Of a DNA stretch of 36,171 nt, positions 17,009-26,295 are shown in pieces. Positions within the stretch are counted from its first letter, which is position 1, and each line of letters starts with the position of its first letter. Below the pieces are notes generated by a model. The model searched no databases. It had not been told where the DNA came from and saw only the letters and a program-made list of their open reading frames with translations. Position numbers and translations under genes: made by a program. Source of the DNA: Bryobacterales bacterium (lineage in GTDB: Bacteria; Acidobacteriota; Terriglobia; Bryobacterales; Bryobacteraceae); the NCBI GenBank assembly GCA_020851655.1, contig JADZCI010000079.1:1-36171 (forward strand). The letters run 5' to 3'.

Positions 17009-17677
17009 GAAGTACCACAGCCAGTAATATTGGCCGCCGGCGCCGTGGTTGTAGCGCATCTCGAAGCCGCACCGTTCGGCCATCTCGCCGGCTTGTTGCT
17101 CCGAGAACGGGACCCCAAGCCAAGTATCGTCGGGAGTGGTTTCCATCGTCGCGTCCCCCTGAACCTGGAACTTGAAGAGCGCGCCGGGACGCAGCAGCCG
17201 GCCCACATCGCCAACGTAACTCTCAATCACCGCGCGGCTGGGAATGTGCTGGAAAACGATGGTGGAAAACGCGAAATCGTAGGCGCCGCCCGGCACCACG
17301 GAAAGGTCCATGCCGTTGTTCTGGTAGACGTGCGCGTTCGGCCAGTTCTTCAATGCGGCGGTGGCGCGCGCCACCATCTCGCCGCTCACGTCCACGGCAT
17401 GCACTTCACCGAATAACGCCGCCAAAGCCGAGGTGACGCGTCCCGCCCCGCAGCCGATCTCCAACACTTTCATCTGCTTGGGATCTTTCTCCTGGCAGAT
17501 GTTGATCATGTCGGTGAGGATCTCTTCGGCCACAGTCCGGCGTCCGGATTCGAAAAATTCTTCGTCGGTCCACGCCTCGCGCTCCGTGTTGACGTAAAAT
17601 CGGGCGTTCTCCCGGGCGCGCGCATCCCAGTCGGCGCGCATCTTTTCCAGCGTCTTCTCCAGTTCCTGATTAGCCAT
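17000..17677 (-). CDS. Class I SAM-dependent methyltransferase
   Basis: The 225-residue protein has a Rossmann-type methyltransferase core. Motif I is VLEIGCGAGR (about residues 71-80), the acidic ribose-binding residue after strand 2 is in VHAVDVSGEMV (about D96), and FSTIVFQHIPSR corresponds to the motif IV/post-IV area. An N-terminal helical region of about 65 residues precedes the core. I choose ATG 17677 because GGAAG lies 8 bases upstream; an ATG five codons earlier is possible. The substrate cannot be told from sequence: similar proteins are annotated as 'methyltransferase domain-containing' and act on small molecules or lipids. It converges on tatC and is divergent from tRNA-Ala. Confidence 0.85.
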   Translation of the reverse strand: MANQELEKTLEKMRADWDARARENARFYVNTEREAWTDEEFFESGRRTVAEEILTDMINICQEKDPKQMKVLEIGCGAGRVTSALAALFGEVHAVDVSGEMVARATAALKNWPNAHVYQNNGMDLSVVPGGAYDFAFSTIVFQHIPSRAVIESYVGDVGRLLRPGALFKFQVQGDATMETTPDDTWLGVPFSEQQAGEMAERCGFEMRYNHGAGGQYYWLWYFKR

Positions 17678-17720
17678 GGATGGAACTTCCATTGTATCGG
17701 GCAGGCGCCCGCGGGCTGCG

Positions 17721-17729
17721 TGGTATCAT
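17721..17729 (+). promoter_or_regulatory. Extended -10 promoter for tRNA-Ala
   Basis: TGGTATCAT at 17721-17729 matches an extended -10 (TGn plus TATCAT), 24 bases before the 5' end of the tRNA. There is no good -35 at the normal distance, which extended -10 promoters can tolerate. Confidence 0.4.
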
Positions 17730-17753
17730 GAGGTTGTCCTTCCTGCCAGACGT

Positions 17754-17829
17754 GGGCGGCTAGCTCAGTTGGGAGAGCACCGCGTTCGCAACGCGGGGGT
17801 CGTGGGTTCGAATCCCATGCCGTCCACCA
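17754..17829 (+). tRNA. tRNA-Ala (anticodon CGC)
   Basis: A full 76-base cloverleaf with encoded CCA can be folded by eye. The acceptor stem GGGCGGC pairs with GCCGTCC and contains the G3:U70 pair, the alanine identity element. The D-arm is GCTC/GAGC with AGTTGGGA in the loop. The anticodon stem CCGCG/CGCGG carries loop TTCGCAA with anticodon CGC at 17787-17789. The T-arm is GTGGG-TTCGAAT-CCCAT. It decodes GCG, a common codon in this GC-rich sequence. No repeat of its 3' end that would mark an integrated element was found in the window. Confidence 0.97.
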
Positions 17830-17863
17830 ACGCCTCAACTCAGTCTCCTCAGTCTCACTGCCC

Positions 17864-17892
17864 TTGAACGCCGGTGATTTCGGTTATATGAT
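17864..17892 (+). promoter_or_regulatory. Sigma-70-type promoter for the TonB-dependent receptor gene
   Basis: TTGAAC (17864-17869) and TATGAT (17887-17892) are separated by exactly 17 bases, five of six matches to consensus in the -10 and four of six in the -35. Transcription would start near 17899, leaving a leader of about 65 bases before ATG 17964, which is preceded by AAGGGAG. This is the best-looking promoter in the window. Confidence 0.6.
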
Positions 17893-17963
17893 CCTTCTAA
17901 CGATTTCAGCCGCCGCGCAAAGCGGTGCGCCCGGTGTGAGTTTTTTGAAGAAGGGAGCCTGCC

Positions 17964-20900
17964 ATGAAAGTGACTGTCCGTCCAGCGGCGTTGTTGATGC
18001 TGCCATTGATCGGGGTGATAGCCCTGCCCGCGGCCGCGCAGGAGTCCCGCGGCGCCATTACGGGGACGGTTACGGACCAACAAGGAGCGCTCCTGCCTCG
18101 GGCGAGCGTCAAGATCGTGAATACCGCCACCAACCTTGCGACCACCACGGCAACCAACGAGTCTGGAATCTACGTGGTCCCGTTCATTTCCAGCGGCGTC
18201 TACAACATGACCGTTTCGGCGTCGGGATTCAAGAACGCGGTGCGTGAGAATGTCGAAGTCCGGGTCGGAGACCGCCTCCAGATCGACTTCCGCCTGGAAG
18301 TCGGCAACATCACCGAGCAGATCACCGTCACCGGCGAAGCCGAACTCGTCGAAGCGTCTACCGCCAGCCGCGGTCAAGTCATCGACTCCGCCAAAATCTC
18401 GGACCTGCCTCTTCTCGGAAGGAATCCCTTCATGCTGGCCGCGATCTCGAACGGGGTTCAGTACACGCCCACACAGGCCAGCCGCTCCAACCGCCCGTTC
18501 GACAACGGCGGCATGGACAACTTGCAGATCAATGGCGGCCGCGGATTCACCAACGAACTTCTGCTGGACGGCGTGCCGAACACCAACGTTGAAACGGGAC
18601 AGCCCTCCAACTTGAGTTTCGTGCCCTCGCCCGACGCCACCGAGGAGTTCAAGGTCCAAACCAATACGTACGACGCCCAGTACGGGCGCACCGGGGGCGG
18701 CACGGTGAACGTCGCCCTGAAATCCGGCACCAACCGGCTACGCGGTTCGGCGTACTACTATTTCCGTCACGACAAGCTGAACGCCAATACGTTCGAATCC
18801 AATCTGGCCGGCATCTCCAAGAGCGCCTTTCGCTGGGCCCAGCCGGGCGTCGAAGTCGACGGACCCATAGTGATCCCGAAGCTCTACGATGGCCGCAACA
18901 GAACGTTCTTCATGTACAGTTGGGAGCGCATCAAGAGCTCCATCCCGTTCCCCCAGACATACACTGTCCCGACCGCCGACCAGCGCAACGGCAATTTTTC
19001 CACGACACCCTACGCCGCGGGGCAGTTCATTACCATCTACGATCCTCTCACCACAACTCAGGTGGGAAACAGCTATCTGCGGACTCCCTTTTCAGGCAAT
19101 GTGATCCCAACCAATCGCATCGATCCCGTCGCCAGGAAGTTGCTGGACTGGATTCCAACGCCAACGACCGCCGGAAACGCCCTTGGTCAATTCAACCTCA
19201 TCTCCAGTCCCAACCCGCGCACCGACACCTACGACCAGCACATCATTCGCATCGACCAGGTGATCACTTCCCGCCACAAGTTCTTCACGCGGTACGTCCG
19301 CGGCAACCGGCACGAAGTAAACAGCGACGCGGGGTTCAAGCACGACGCCTCCCCGTGGTACACCCACTGGCGGACCAACCAGGGCGGCAACTTCGACCTG
19401 ACGTCGGTGATCACTCCCACCATGGTCTCCAGTTTCCGCGCCGGCTACATCCGCCACCAGTTTGCGATTGCACGCTACGGTGATGGTTTCGATTCCTCGC
19501 AGCTCGGATTTCCGTCTTCGCTGGCGAGCCAGTTGCCGCGGCCGTTTTTCCCCCAGATCGCTTATACCGACTACACGACTTTCGGCAACACGGGAAGCCA
19601 GTTCACTTTCAGCGACACGTGGTCGTTTGCCGAAACTCTGAATCAGGTGCTCGGCAGGCACTCGCTGAAGTTTGGCGCCGAGTACCGCATGATGTTCAAC
19701 AACCAGCAGAACCCAACGTCGTCGTTCGGCAATCTGAGCTTCAACAAGGGTTTCACGCAGCGCAACGCGCTAGCCGGAGACAGCGCGTCCGGAAACGCTT
19801 TCGCCAGCCTCCTGCTGGGCTATCCGGCTAGCGGCAGTTCTCCCTACCAGAATGCGCCGGCGCTCAAGAACGACTACTGGGTCCTCTTCTTCCAGGATGA
19901 CTTTCGCGTCAACCGCGGACTGACTTTGAATCTCGGGCTCCGCTGGGACTATGAGAGTCCGCAAACCGACCGGTACGACCGCCTCAACCGAGGGTTTGAT
20001 CCCAGTTCGCCCAGCAACCTTCAAATTCCCGGAATGCAGTTGAAGGGCGGCCTGCTTTTCACGGATTCAGGCGAACGGCTCCCGTTCCATCGCGACCTGA
20101 ACAACTTCCAGCCCAGAATAGGAGCAGCCTATCAGTTGACCTCCCGGACGGTGCTGCGCGGAGGCTATGGCTCAGCTACCTGCCAACCTTCGACATCAAC
20201 GGCACGAACGGATTCTCCGTCGCGACGCCATTCGTATCGTCGAACGATGGCGGGTTAACCCCGGCGGACAAACTGGCCAATCCCTATCCCGGCGGCATCC
20301 TCCAGCCCACGGGCCGCGGCAGAGGCCTTGCCACGCTCGCCGGCAGCGGTTATACCTTCGGCGACTTCGGCCGCAACATCGGCTACGTCCATCAATTCTC
20401 GTTCGGCATCCAGCACGAACTGCCAGCGCGCATTCTGCTTGATGTGTCCTACTCCGGGAATCGCACACACTCGTTGAATACTTCCAAGGGGATCAACGAG
20501 ATTCCCGCGTCAGCCTTCAGCCTCGGCGCCACGGTGTTGAATCGATCGGTGCCAAACCCGTTTGCGGGATACCTGCCCGGAACCAGCCTCAATGCCGTGA
20601 CCACGACGACCGCCCAGTTGCTACGGCCCTATCCACAATTTACCGGCATCACCGAAGCCAACCGCACGATTGGAAGAATCTGGTACGACTCCCTCCAACT
20701 GCGCGTCGAAAAGCGCCTCTCGCACGGACTGCACGTGCTCGTGAGCTACACCTACAGCAAGAACCTGGAATCGACCGCCTACTTGAATCCGCAGGATCCG
20801 ATTGGCGCCACTGCGCGTACGTTCACGGCGCAGGATACACCGCACCGCTTGATCACGAGCGGTGGCTGGTCGATACCTTACTTCCGCAACCACAGCAACG

Positions 20901-21388
20901 CCTTCGTGCGGCAGATCCTGGGCGGATGGGACATCAACACGATCGTCACCTTCCAGTCCGGGCTGCCCATTTCGGCGCCGGGCAGCGCCTTCTCCACTGG
21001 TGTCAATCCTAAGATCGGCGAGCCAAATCGAGATATGTGGTTCAATCCCTGCACACTCACCACGTCCGGTACGCCGCAGAACTGCCGCGGCGGCCAGACG
21101 ACTCCGGCGTTCGGAATCATGCCCGCCTATACGCTCCGGACCCTGTCGTCGTATATGCCGGGCATACGGACGCAGCGCGCCCCGGTCGCCGACGTGGGGC
21201 TGTTCAAGACGTTTACCATCCATGAGTCGCTGCGCCTCCAGTTCCGGGCGGAATCCTTCAATATTTCAAACAGCGTGTGGTTTGGAGCGCCGAACACAAC
21301 CGTGACGTCGTCCGCGTTCGGCACCGTTTCGCCGTCTCAGGCCAACGACCCGCGCAACGTTCAACTGGCGCTGCGCTTGATGTGGTAG
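17964..21388 (+). pseudogene. Oar-type TonB-dependent receptor, frameshifted
   Basis: The encoded outer-membrane receptor would be about 1141 residues. The first part has a signal peptide (to about residue 26, ending PAAAQ), a carboxypeptidase-regulatory-like domain (about 29-120, starting GAITGTVTDQQGALLPRASV), a plug-like region (about 120-230) and the start of the beta-barrel. After GGYG at 20169-20171 this frame runs into unrelated residues and stops at 20258. The other frame continues smoothly from there (SYLPTFDINGTNGFS) through the barrel to the aromatic end ...LALRLMW at 21388. One inserted base at about 20171 restores the whole gene. It is therefore a recent single-base deletion or a sequencing error. 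Such receptors take up oligosaccharides or similar ligands; the ligand is unknown. A good promoter and ribosome-binding site are intact. Confidence 0.85.
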
Positions 21389-21414
21389 CGGCCGGCCATT
21401 TATCCTGAAGGCCG

Positions 21415-22374
21415 ATGAACAGACGGCGGCTGGGTAACAGCGACTTGATGATCACACCGCTGGGCGTCGGCGCCTGGGCGATGGGCGGAGGTGGCTGGCA
21501 GTTCTCCTGGGGGCCCCAGGACGACGAAGCCTCGAAAAAGGCGATTCACGCGGCGCTGGATGCCGGGTGGAATTGGATCGACACCGCCCCGGTCTACGGG
21601 CTGGGCCATTCCGAGGAAATTGTCGGCCAGGCTGTCCGGGAGCGCCATGACAAGCCCTACGTCTTTACCAAGTGCGCTCGAGTCTGGAGTGAGGACCGCA
21701 CGATTGGCAAGAGCCTGAAAGCGGATTCGATCCGCCGCGAATGCGAAGCCAGCCTGCGCCGCCTGGGTGTTGACGTCATCGACCTGTACCAGATTCACTG
21801 GCCCGAGCCCGACGAAGACGTTGAGGAAGGCTGGACTACGCTGGTTCGTTTGAAGGAAGAAGGCAAGGTTCGATGGATCGGCGTATCCAATTTCAACACG
21901 GCTCACCTGAAACGCGCGCAGGCGATTGCTCCGGTGACGTCACTGCAACCGCCGTACTCGGCCGTTTCCCCGGAAATCGAGCAGGAGATTTTGCCGCACT
22001 GCCAGCAGACCGGCGTCGGAGTGATTGTCTACTCGCCGATGAAATCGGGCCTGCTGACAGGAAAGATGACCAAGCAGCGTGTGGCCGGCCTTGCCGAAGA
22101 CGATTTTCGCCGCAAAGCCCCGGCGTTCCAGGAACCTCAACTTTCCCGCAACTTGAGACTGGCCGGCCTGCTGGGTGAAATCGGACGGGGCCACGGCATC
22201 AGTGCGGGCGAAGTCGCCATCGCCTGGACATTGCGGCATCCGGCGGTCACCGGCGCCATCGTCGGCCTGCGTTCTCCCGAACAACTGGACGGAGTCCGCC
22301 GCGCGGCCCTCCAGCCGCTGCCCCCGGAAGATATCCGGCGTATCGCTGGCTTCATCGCCCAGAACCCTGTCTAA
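21415..22374 (+). CDS. Aldo/keto reductase
   Basis: This is an NADPH-dependent TIM-barrel oxidoreductase of the aldo/keto reductase superfamily, 319 residues. The catalytic tetrad is visible as D56 and Y61 (WIDTAPVYG), K86 (VFTKCA) and H128 (DLYQIHWPEP). The cofactor-side segments GVSNFN and VIVYSPMKSGLLTGKM are present, and the C-terminal part has AIAWTLRHPAVTGAIVGLRSPEQL. It resembles the YajO/Tas-like branch more than sugar-specific forms, but the substrate is not deducible. It begins 26 bases after the receptor stop and could be cotranscribed with it. It converges on the PQQ-propeller gene with 8 bases between stops. Confidence 0.9.
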   Translation: MNRRRLGNSDLMITPLGVGAWAMGGGGWQFSWGPQDDEASKKAIHAALDAGWNWIDTAPVYGLGHSEEIVGQAVRERHDKPYVFTKCARVWSEDRTIGKSLKADSIRRECEASLRRLGVDVIDLYQIHWPEPDEDVEEGWTTLVRLKEEGKVRWIGVSNFNTAHLKRAQAIAPVTSLQPPYSAVSPEIEQEILPHCQQTGVGVIVYSPMKSGLLTGKMTKQRVAGLAEDDFRRKAPAFQEPQLSRNLRLAGLLGEIGRGHGISAGEVAIAWTLRHPAVTGAIVGLRSPEQLDGVRRAALQPLPPEDIRRIAGFIAQNPV

Positions 22375-22382
22375 GAATGAAC

Positions 22383-23837
22383 TTACTCGCGTCCCAAGCA
22401 ATAGAGCATTGACTTAGTCCGTACATAGATCCGGTCTCCCGCAATGGCGGGCGTGCTCGTGACGGGTTCGCCAAAGTCCGACGACGACAGTATCTGCCAA
22501 TCGGCGCCGGCCCGGATCACCATGGCTTTGCCTTGCTGGCTGATGGCATAGACCAGCCCGGCGGAGGCAACCGGAGAAGAGTAGTAGGTGTCGATGGCGG
22601 CCGGCAATCGCGCCTGCTTCAGCATGGACCCGTCCTTGGCATTCACGGCGCTCAGAATGCCGCCGTCTTTGATCAGGTAGATGACGCCTTCGTAGAGCAG
22701 CGGGGATGGAAGGTTCGGGAGGTACTTCTGCATGCGCCAAAGAACGTTGGGCGAGTTGGTCACATCGCCGCGTCCTCTGGCGCGGACCGCGATCAGAGTA
22801 TTGCGAGACGCGCGTTTGGCGCGGTGAAAGTCCCAATCGCGGTCGTCGATGAGGGCGTCGCCGTTCAGATCGATATCGGAAAGCCCGCGTTGAAGCCTGG
22901 GTTCCGGCGCCAGTTCGCCGGACGACAACTTTCCATCGCCGTCCTTGTCATACTTGGACAGCATTTCCTGGAACTCGGGCGTTTCCGAGGGCTCCTCGGC
23001 TTCACCCCCGGCTTCCCACCAGTGCGCATAGACCACGTCGCCTTCGACTTGAGGCGCAGCCTTGGGCTGCCAGGACATGCCACGCACCCACCACAGTCTC
23101 TCGCCCGTCCCGGCGTCATACGAGGTCAACTGGTATGCCCCGGGAACAATCAGTTGGGCCGGGCCTGATTCCATCGTTAGGATTGCCGGAGTTGAGTAAC
23201 TCCGGGTCGATTCCGGCCTGGAAACCTTCCACCGGATCTTACCGGTCTCTTTCTCAACGGCCAATAAGTAGGAGTCCGTGTCCTGATCGCACAATAAGTA
23301 CAAGAGGTCCTTGTAGACAACCGGCGAACTGCCGTGGCCGTTTGGATTGTTGAATGGCCCGAGGGGCAGCCGCCAGCGTTCATTGCCGTCGAGTCCGTAA
23401 GAAATAAGCCCAAAATCGCCAAAGAAGACCCAGACGCCGCGGCCATCGGTCACCGGACTCGGGGAAGCCGCCGTATTGGCCGGCTGGTATTTCTCCAGCC
23501 GGGGACGGGGCGCTTCCCGCCGCCAAAGAATCTTGCCGGTGTGCCGGTTCAGGCAAAACGTCAGAAGCTTGCCGCCCGGATCGGTCATGCGTCCCGGCGC
23601 CAGGTCGTTCCGCGTGCCCCCTTCCACAGCGGTCAGGAAGATGAAATCCCCGGCGATGACCGGCGACGAATGTCCCGGCGGCGCCGCCGTCCGCCACAAG
23701 ACGTTCTTGTCAGGACCGATCTCCTCGGGCAGAGATTTCGCCGCGCCGACCCCGCGGCCGTTCGGCCCACGGAATTGCGGCCATTCTTGCGCAAATGCCA
23801 ACACCGGGAGAAGTCCCAGCACGCCCAGCGAACGCAT
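22383..23837 (-). CDS. Secreted PQQ-type beta-propeller protein with EF-hand pair
   Basis: I start this at ATG 23837, which gives a signal peptide (MRSLGVLGLLPVLAFAQ) directly followed by the typical EWPQFRGPNGRG opening; the upstream 78 codons of open frame look non-coding. Repeats of the pattern TGKILWR, NERWRLPLG, TGKIRWKV and TGERLWWV mark BamB/PQQ-like propeller blades. Inserted in the middle (about residues 290-335) is an EF-hand pair: loop 297-308 (D297, D299, D301, E308) and loop 323-334 (D323, N325, D327, D331, D334). The total is 484 residues. It probably acts in the periplasm. No enzymatic residues for a PQQ dehydrogenase are evident, so 'PQQ-binding-like' describes the fold only. 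It is divergent from a second propeller gene. Confidence 0.82.
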   Translation of the reverse strand: MRSLGVLGLLPVLAFAQEWPQFRGPNGRGVGAAKSLPEEIGPDKNVLWRTAAPPGHSSPVIAGDFIFLTAVEGGTRNDLAPGRMTDPGGKLLTFCLNRHTGKILWRREAPRPRLEKYQPANTAASPSPVTDGRGVWVFFGDFGLISYGLDGNERWRLPLGPFNNPNGHGSSPVVYKDLLYLLCDQDTDSYLLAVEKETGKIRWKVSRPESTRSYSTPAILTMESGPAQLIVPGAYQLTSYDAGTGERLWWVRGMSWQPKAAPQVEGDVVYAHWWEAGGEAEEPSETPEFQEMLSKYDKDGDGKLSSGELAPEPRLQRGLSDIDLNGDALIDDRDWDFHRAKRASRNTLIAVRARGRGDVTNSPNVLWRMQKYLPNLPSPLLYEGVIYLIKDGGILSAVNAKDGSMLKQARLPAAIDTYYSSPVASAGLVYAISQQGKAMVIRAGADWQILSSSDFGEPVTSTPAIAGDRIYVRTKSMLYCLGRE

Positions 23838-24049
23838 TGCCTGATGATAACCCGCCGTCAAGTGTCTTTTCTCCCGCGAACTCGCGAACAAGATCCAGCG
23901 CTGCCAGGATGTCAGATCGAAATCGAGAGCCCTGGTTTGCAGGACCGCGAAGTCCTTCGCGGCTTGGAAGATGCCGGAGATGGACACAGCGGCCGCGGAC
24001 GCAGGGTGAAGCGTGGTCGTTGCGCCGCGGCCCGTGAACCCCTGCAGCC
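23838..24049. other. Divergent intergenic region between two propeller genes
   Basis: These 212 bases separate the two divergent propeller genes. The minus-strand side has TTGACG close to the start codon, but no -10 at the right distance. I find no firm promoter pair, no repeat and no RNA structure that I can support. Confidence 0.4.
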
Positions 24050-25300
24050 ATGCGGCGGCGACATTCGGCAATACTGGTTGTCGTGTGTTTCAAGCCACTG
24101 CTACGCCTCGTCAGGGTCATCGTCGTTACCGCAATTCCGCTGCTCGCCGTGTTCGCCCAGAGCGGTGCTACAACCATCCGGCCATTGCGCAGCGCGCCGT
24201 CCGAAAAATTGAGTGTCGATCTCGGCTTTCGTGACTGGGGCCCCGCCACAATCGTGGGATCGACCGTGATTGCCGGCAACCCGACCGGCCGCGGCGGCTT
24301 GTTCGCCGTCGATGCCATCACCGGCAAGGCCCGGTGGATTTACCGGGCGGTTCTCCCGCGGGGAACCGCATCCGTTTCCACGCCGCCGGCTGTGGCGGGA
24401 TCCCTCGTGATTGCGCCCTTTTGGGCGCCCCATCCTGGAGCGGTAATCGCAGTCTCGCTGAGCACCGGGAAGGAGGTTTGGCGCGGACCCGTTCCCGAAC
24501 AGGGCGCCGGCGTCGCTGTGAACGGGGACCTCGCCTATATCCTGGCGAAGGGCGGTTCCTTATTCGCGCTCGAGACCGCGACCGGCCGTGAGCGATGGAA
24601 GGCTGAGTTCGGAACCAACCTTGCCCCTTGCGCCTCCCAACCAGTGGTGAAGGACGGCGTAATTTATCTCACCGGGATCGGCAAAGCCGTCCCCAGCGAT
24701 GCCGCCAAGCCTGCCGGCTATTACCTGTTTGCGCTGGACGCCAAGACCGGCCAGGAGCGTTGGCGGTACCGGGCCGAGGCGCCATACGTTCGCCCGGGCG
24801 TCTGCCTGAATCAGCCGGTACTGACGGCGGACACGGTCTTCGCGGCGGGCGACAACTATCTATACGCCGTGGATCTCGCCACCGGACGCCATCGCTGGCC
24901 TCCGGTCGAAGTTCGGCGTCCGGTGGAAGGCCGCGAGCGCGGTGTCCAGGTGCAGGGCCTCGTGGATGCCGGCGCCGTCCTCGTGGGGATCACCGCGGGC
25001 CATCTCATCGCCTTTAGCAAGGATACCGGGCGTCCCGCGTGGGATATACCTGGCGAGTACCGCGACTCCTTTCCCGCCACTGCCGTGGCCGGCAACGTTC
25101 TATATTTTCAGGGCAGTCCAAAGATCAAACCCGCTCCCGCCGCCGGCGGCACACTCCACGCGCTCGATCTCGAAACCCGGCAAATCCTATGGTCGTTTTC
25201 CAGGCCCACGGCAGAGCGCAACTGGCCGTTCGGCCACGTCACACCCGTCAATGGCGGCCTCTGGGTCGATTCCTACCGGACGCTGGTCAAACTGGAGTAA
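24050..25300 (+). CDS. Secreted PQQ-type (BamB-like) beta-propeller protein
   Basis: The 416-residue protein is made of repeated blade motifs: LFAVDAITGKARWIYR, VIAVSLSTGKEVWRG, LFALETATGRERWKAE, LFALDAKTGQERWRYR, LYAVDLATGRHRW and LHALDLETRQILWSF. This gives about seven blades, as in BamB and PQQ-like WD40-type propellers. The N-terminus has basic residues and a hydrophobic stretch ending near VFAQ, probably a signal peptide; no clear ribosome-binding site supports ATG 24050, and GTG 24083 is an alternative start. No EF-hand insert is present, unlike its divergent neighbour. A binding or scaffolding role outside the cytoplasm is likely, but its partner is unknown. Confidence 0.78.
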   Translation: MRRRHSAILVVVCFKPLLRLVRVIVVTAIPLLAVFAQSGATTIRPLRSAPSEKLSVDLGFRDWGPATIVGSTVIAGNPTGRGGLFAVDAITGKARWIYRAVLPRGTASVSTPPAVAGSLVIAPFWAPHPGAVIAVSLSTGKEVWRGPVPEQGAGVAVNGDLAYILAKGGSLFALETATGRERWKAEFGTNLAPCASQPVVKDGVIYLTGIGKAVPSDAAKPAGYYLFALDAKTGQERWRYRAEAPYVRPGVCLNQPVLTADTVFAAGDNYLYAVDLATGRHRWPPVEVRRPVEGRERGVQVQGLVDAGAVLVGITAGHLIAFSKDTGRPAWDIPGEYRDSFPATAVAGNVLYFQGSPKIKPAPAAGGTLHALDLETRQILWSFSRPTAERNWPFGHVTPVNGGLWVDSYRTLVKLE

Positions 25301-26295
25301 CACCTTTCTTTCACCCGAGCCGGAATCGCTGATGAACATCTAATGAAGCCCCAGCTTGTTGCCGCGGCGAAATCTCAGGTGCGCCCGGCAGCTCTCAGCG
25401 ATGCCGATTTCCAGTCCGTCCAGCCTCTTCTTCTTTCTGGTGGGCATCTCTTCTACGCCGTTGCAATCGCGACCACCCGCTTGCTGATACTCCGCATGCG
25501 GTTACGCACCTTGCGCTCATTCGACCCGCTCGTGTTTCGATCTTCTTCATCGTCCGCGTCAGTACCCGCGCACGGTCGAACGCCTGGCGGAGATGGCGGG
25601 CCGTGTACGGCACGTGTTGAAGCAAACCAAGGCGCGGGTCTTCGACGGAATCACGCAGTTACCAGGCAAAATCGTGAGCCTGTTTGAGCCGCACAGCGAA
25701 ATCATTCGCAAGGGCAAGGCCAGTAAACCGGCCGAGTTTGGAAAGCTCGTGCAGGTGCAAGAAGCCGAGAACCAAATCATTACGCACTACGATGTGTTCG
25801 ATCAGCGGCCGAGCGGCCGCGAACTCCTCTTAAGAGCGGTAGAGACGCATGAGCGCGTGCTCGGCCGATTGCCACGCTTGGCGACGGCAGATGCGGATGC
25901 GCATGGCTTTCGCTGGCCTAATATTCCTGGTCCGGACAGCCTCTCCAGCCCTTGACCTCTACCGCGCAATACGCCATCATCGGGCATGGCCCGTCCCTCC
26001 CCAGTTGAAGTCCCTGTTGATCTCCGGGAACCCTGGACTTGAACGCCATGCTCCGCGATACACTGGCCGCATTGGACCAGCTACCAAAGGCCGAGAAGCG
26101 ATTCCGAAAGAATCTTCCCCGCCGCGCTCATCCCACTCTCGGGCAACTGGAAAGTGCCGTTCGCAACGCTCTGCGGCCGGCAGAAGCCTATAACATGGTC
26201 CCAGGGCGCGATCCCCAAAACTGTTAAGCACCCTCCTCTTCTCCTCTTCCGGGGTGCGCCGCTTTTGCATGTGTGCAAGGTATACTCGTTTACCT
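25301..26295. other. About 1 kb without an intact gene
   Basis: Between the propeller gene and the SnoaL-like gene all frames are short and broken. The only recognisable content is the transposase remnant in the middle (25557-25955). A 35-codon minus-strand frame at 25340-25447 (MPTRKKKRLDGLEIGIAES...) and a few frames at 26000-26280 have residue mixes that look partly gene-like, but I cannot assign them to any family. The stretch reads as decayed DNA left by a mobile element. Confidence 0.6.
25557..25955 (+). pseudogene. ISNCY-type transposase remnant
   Basis: The frame reads RQYPRTVERLAEMAGRVRHV and then KARVFDGITQLPGKIVSLFE, IIRKGKASKPAEFGKLVQVQEAE, ITHYDVFDQRPS and THERVLGRLPRLATADA. This series matches what I remember of the central part of ISNCY-group transposases, especially FEP-x-x-EIIRKGKA and the P-x-EFGK block. 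Conservation ends abruptly at about 25895, and the remaining residues to the stop are unrelated. The N-terminal DNA-binding part is missing (an in-frame TGA lies at 25485), as is the C-terminal region with the last catalytic acid. I see no inverted repeats. Only about 110 of some 450 residues survive, so it cannot be active. Confidence 0.7.

Noticed and set aside
17754..17829. tRNA-Ala as an integration site for a mobile element
   Set aside because: I found no direct repeat of the tRNA 3' end nearby and no integrase; a 10-base match inside the receptor gene is short enough to be chance.
20160..20260. Programmed ribosomal frameshift in the receptor gene
   Set aside because: No slippery heptamer, downstream pseudoknot or internal ribosome-binding-like stimulator is visible; a one-base deletion explains the data more simply.
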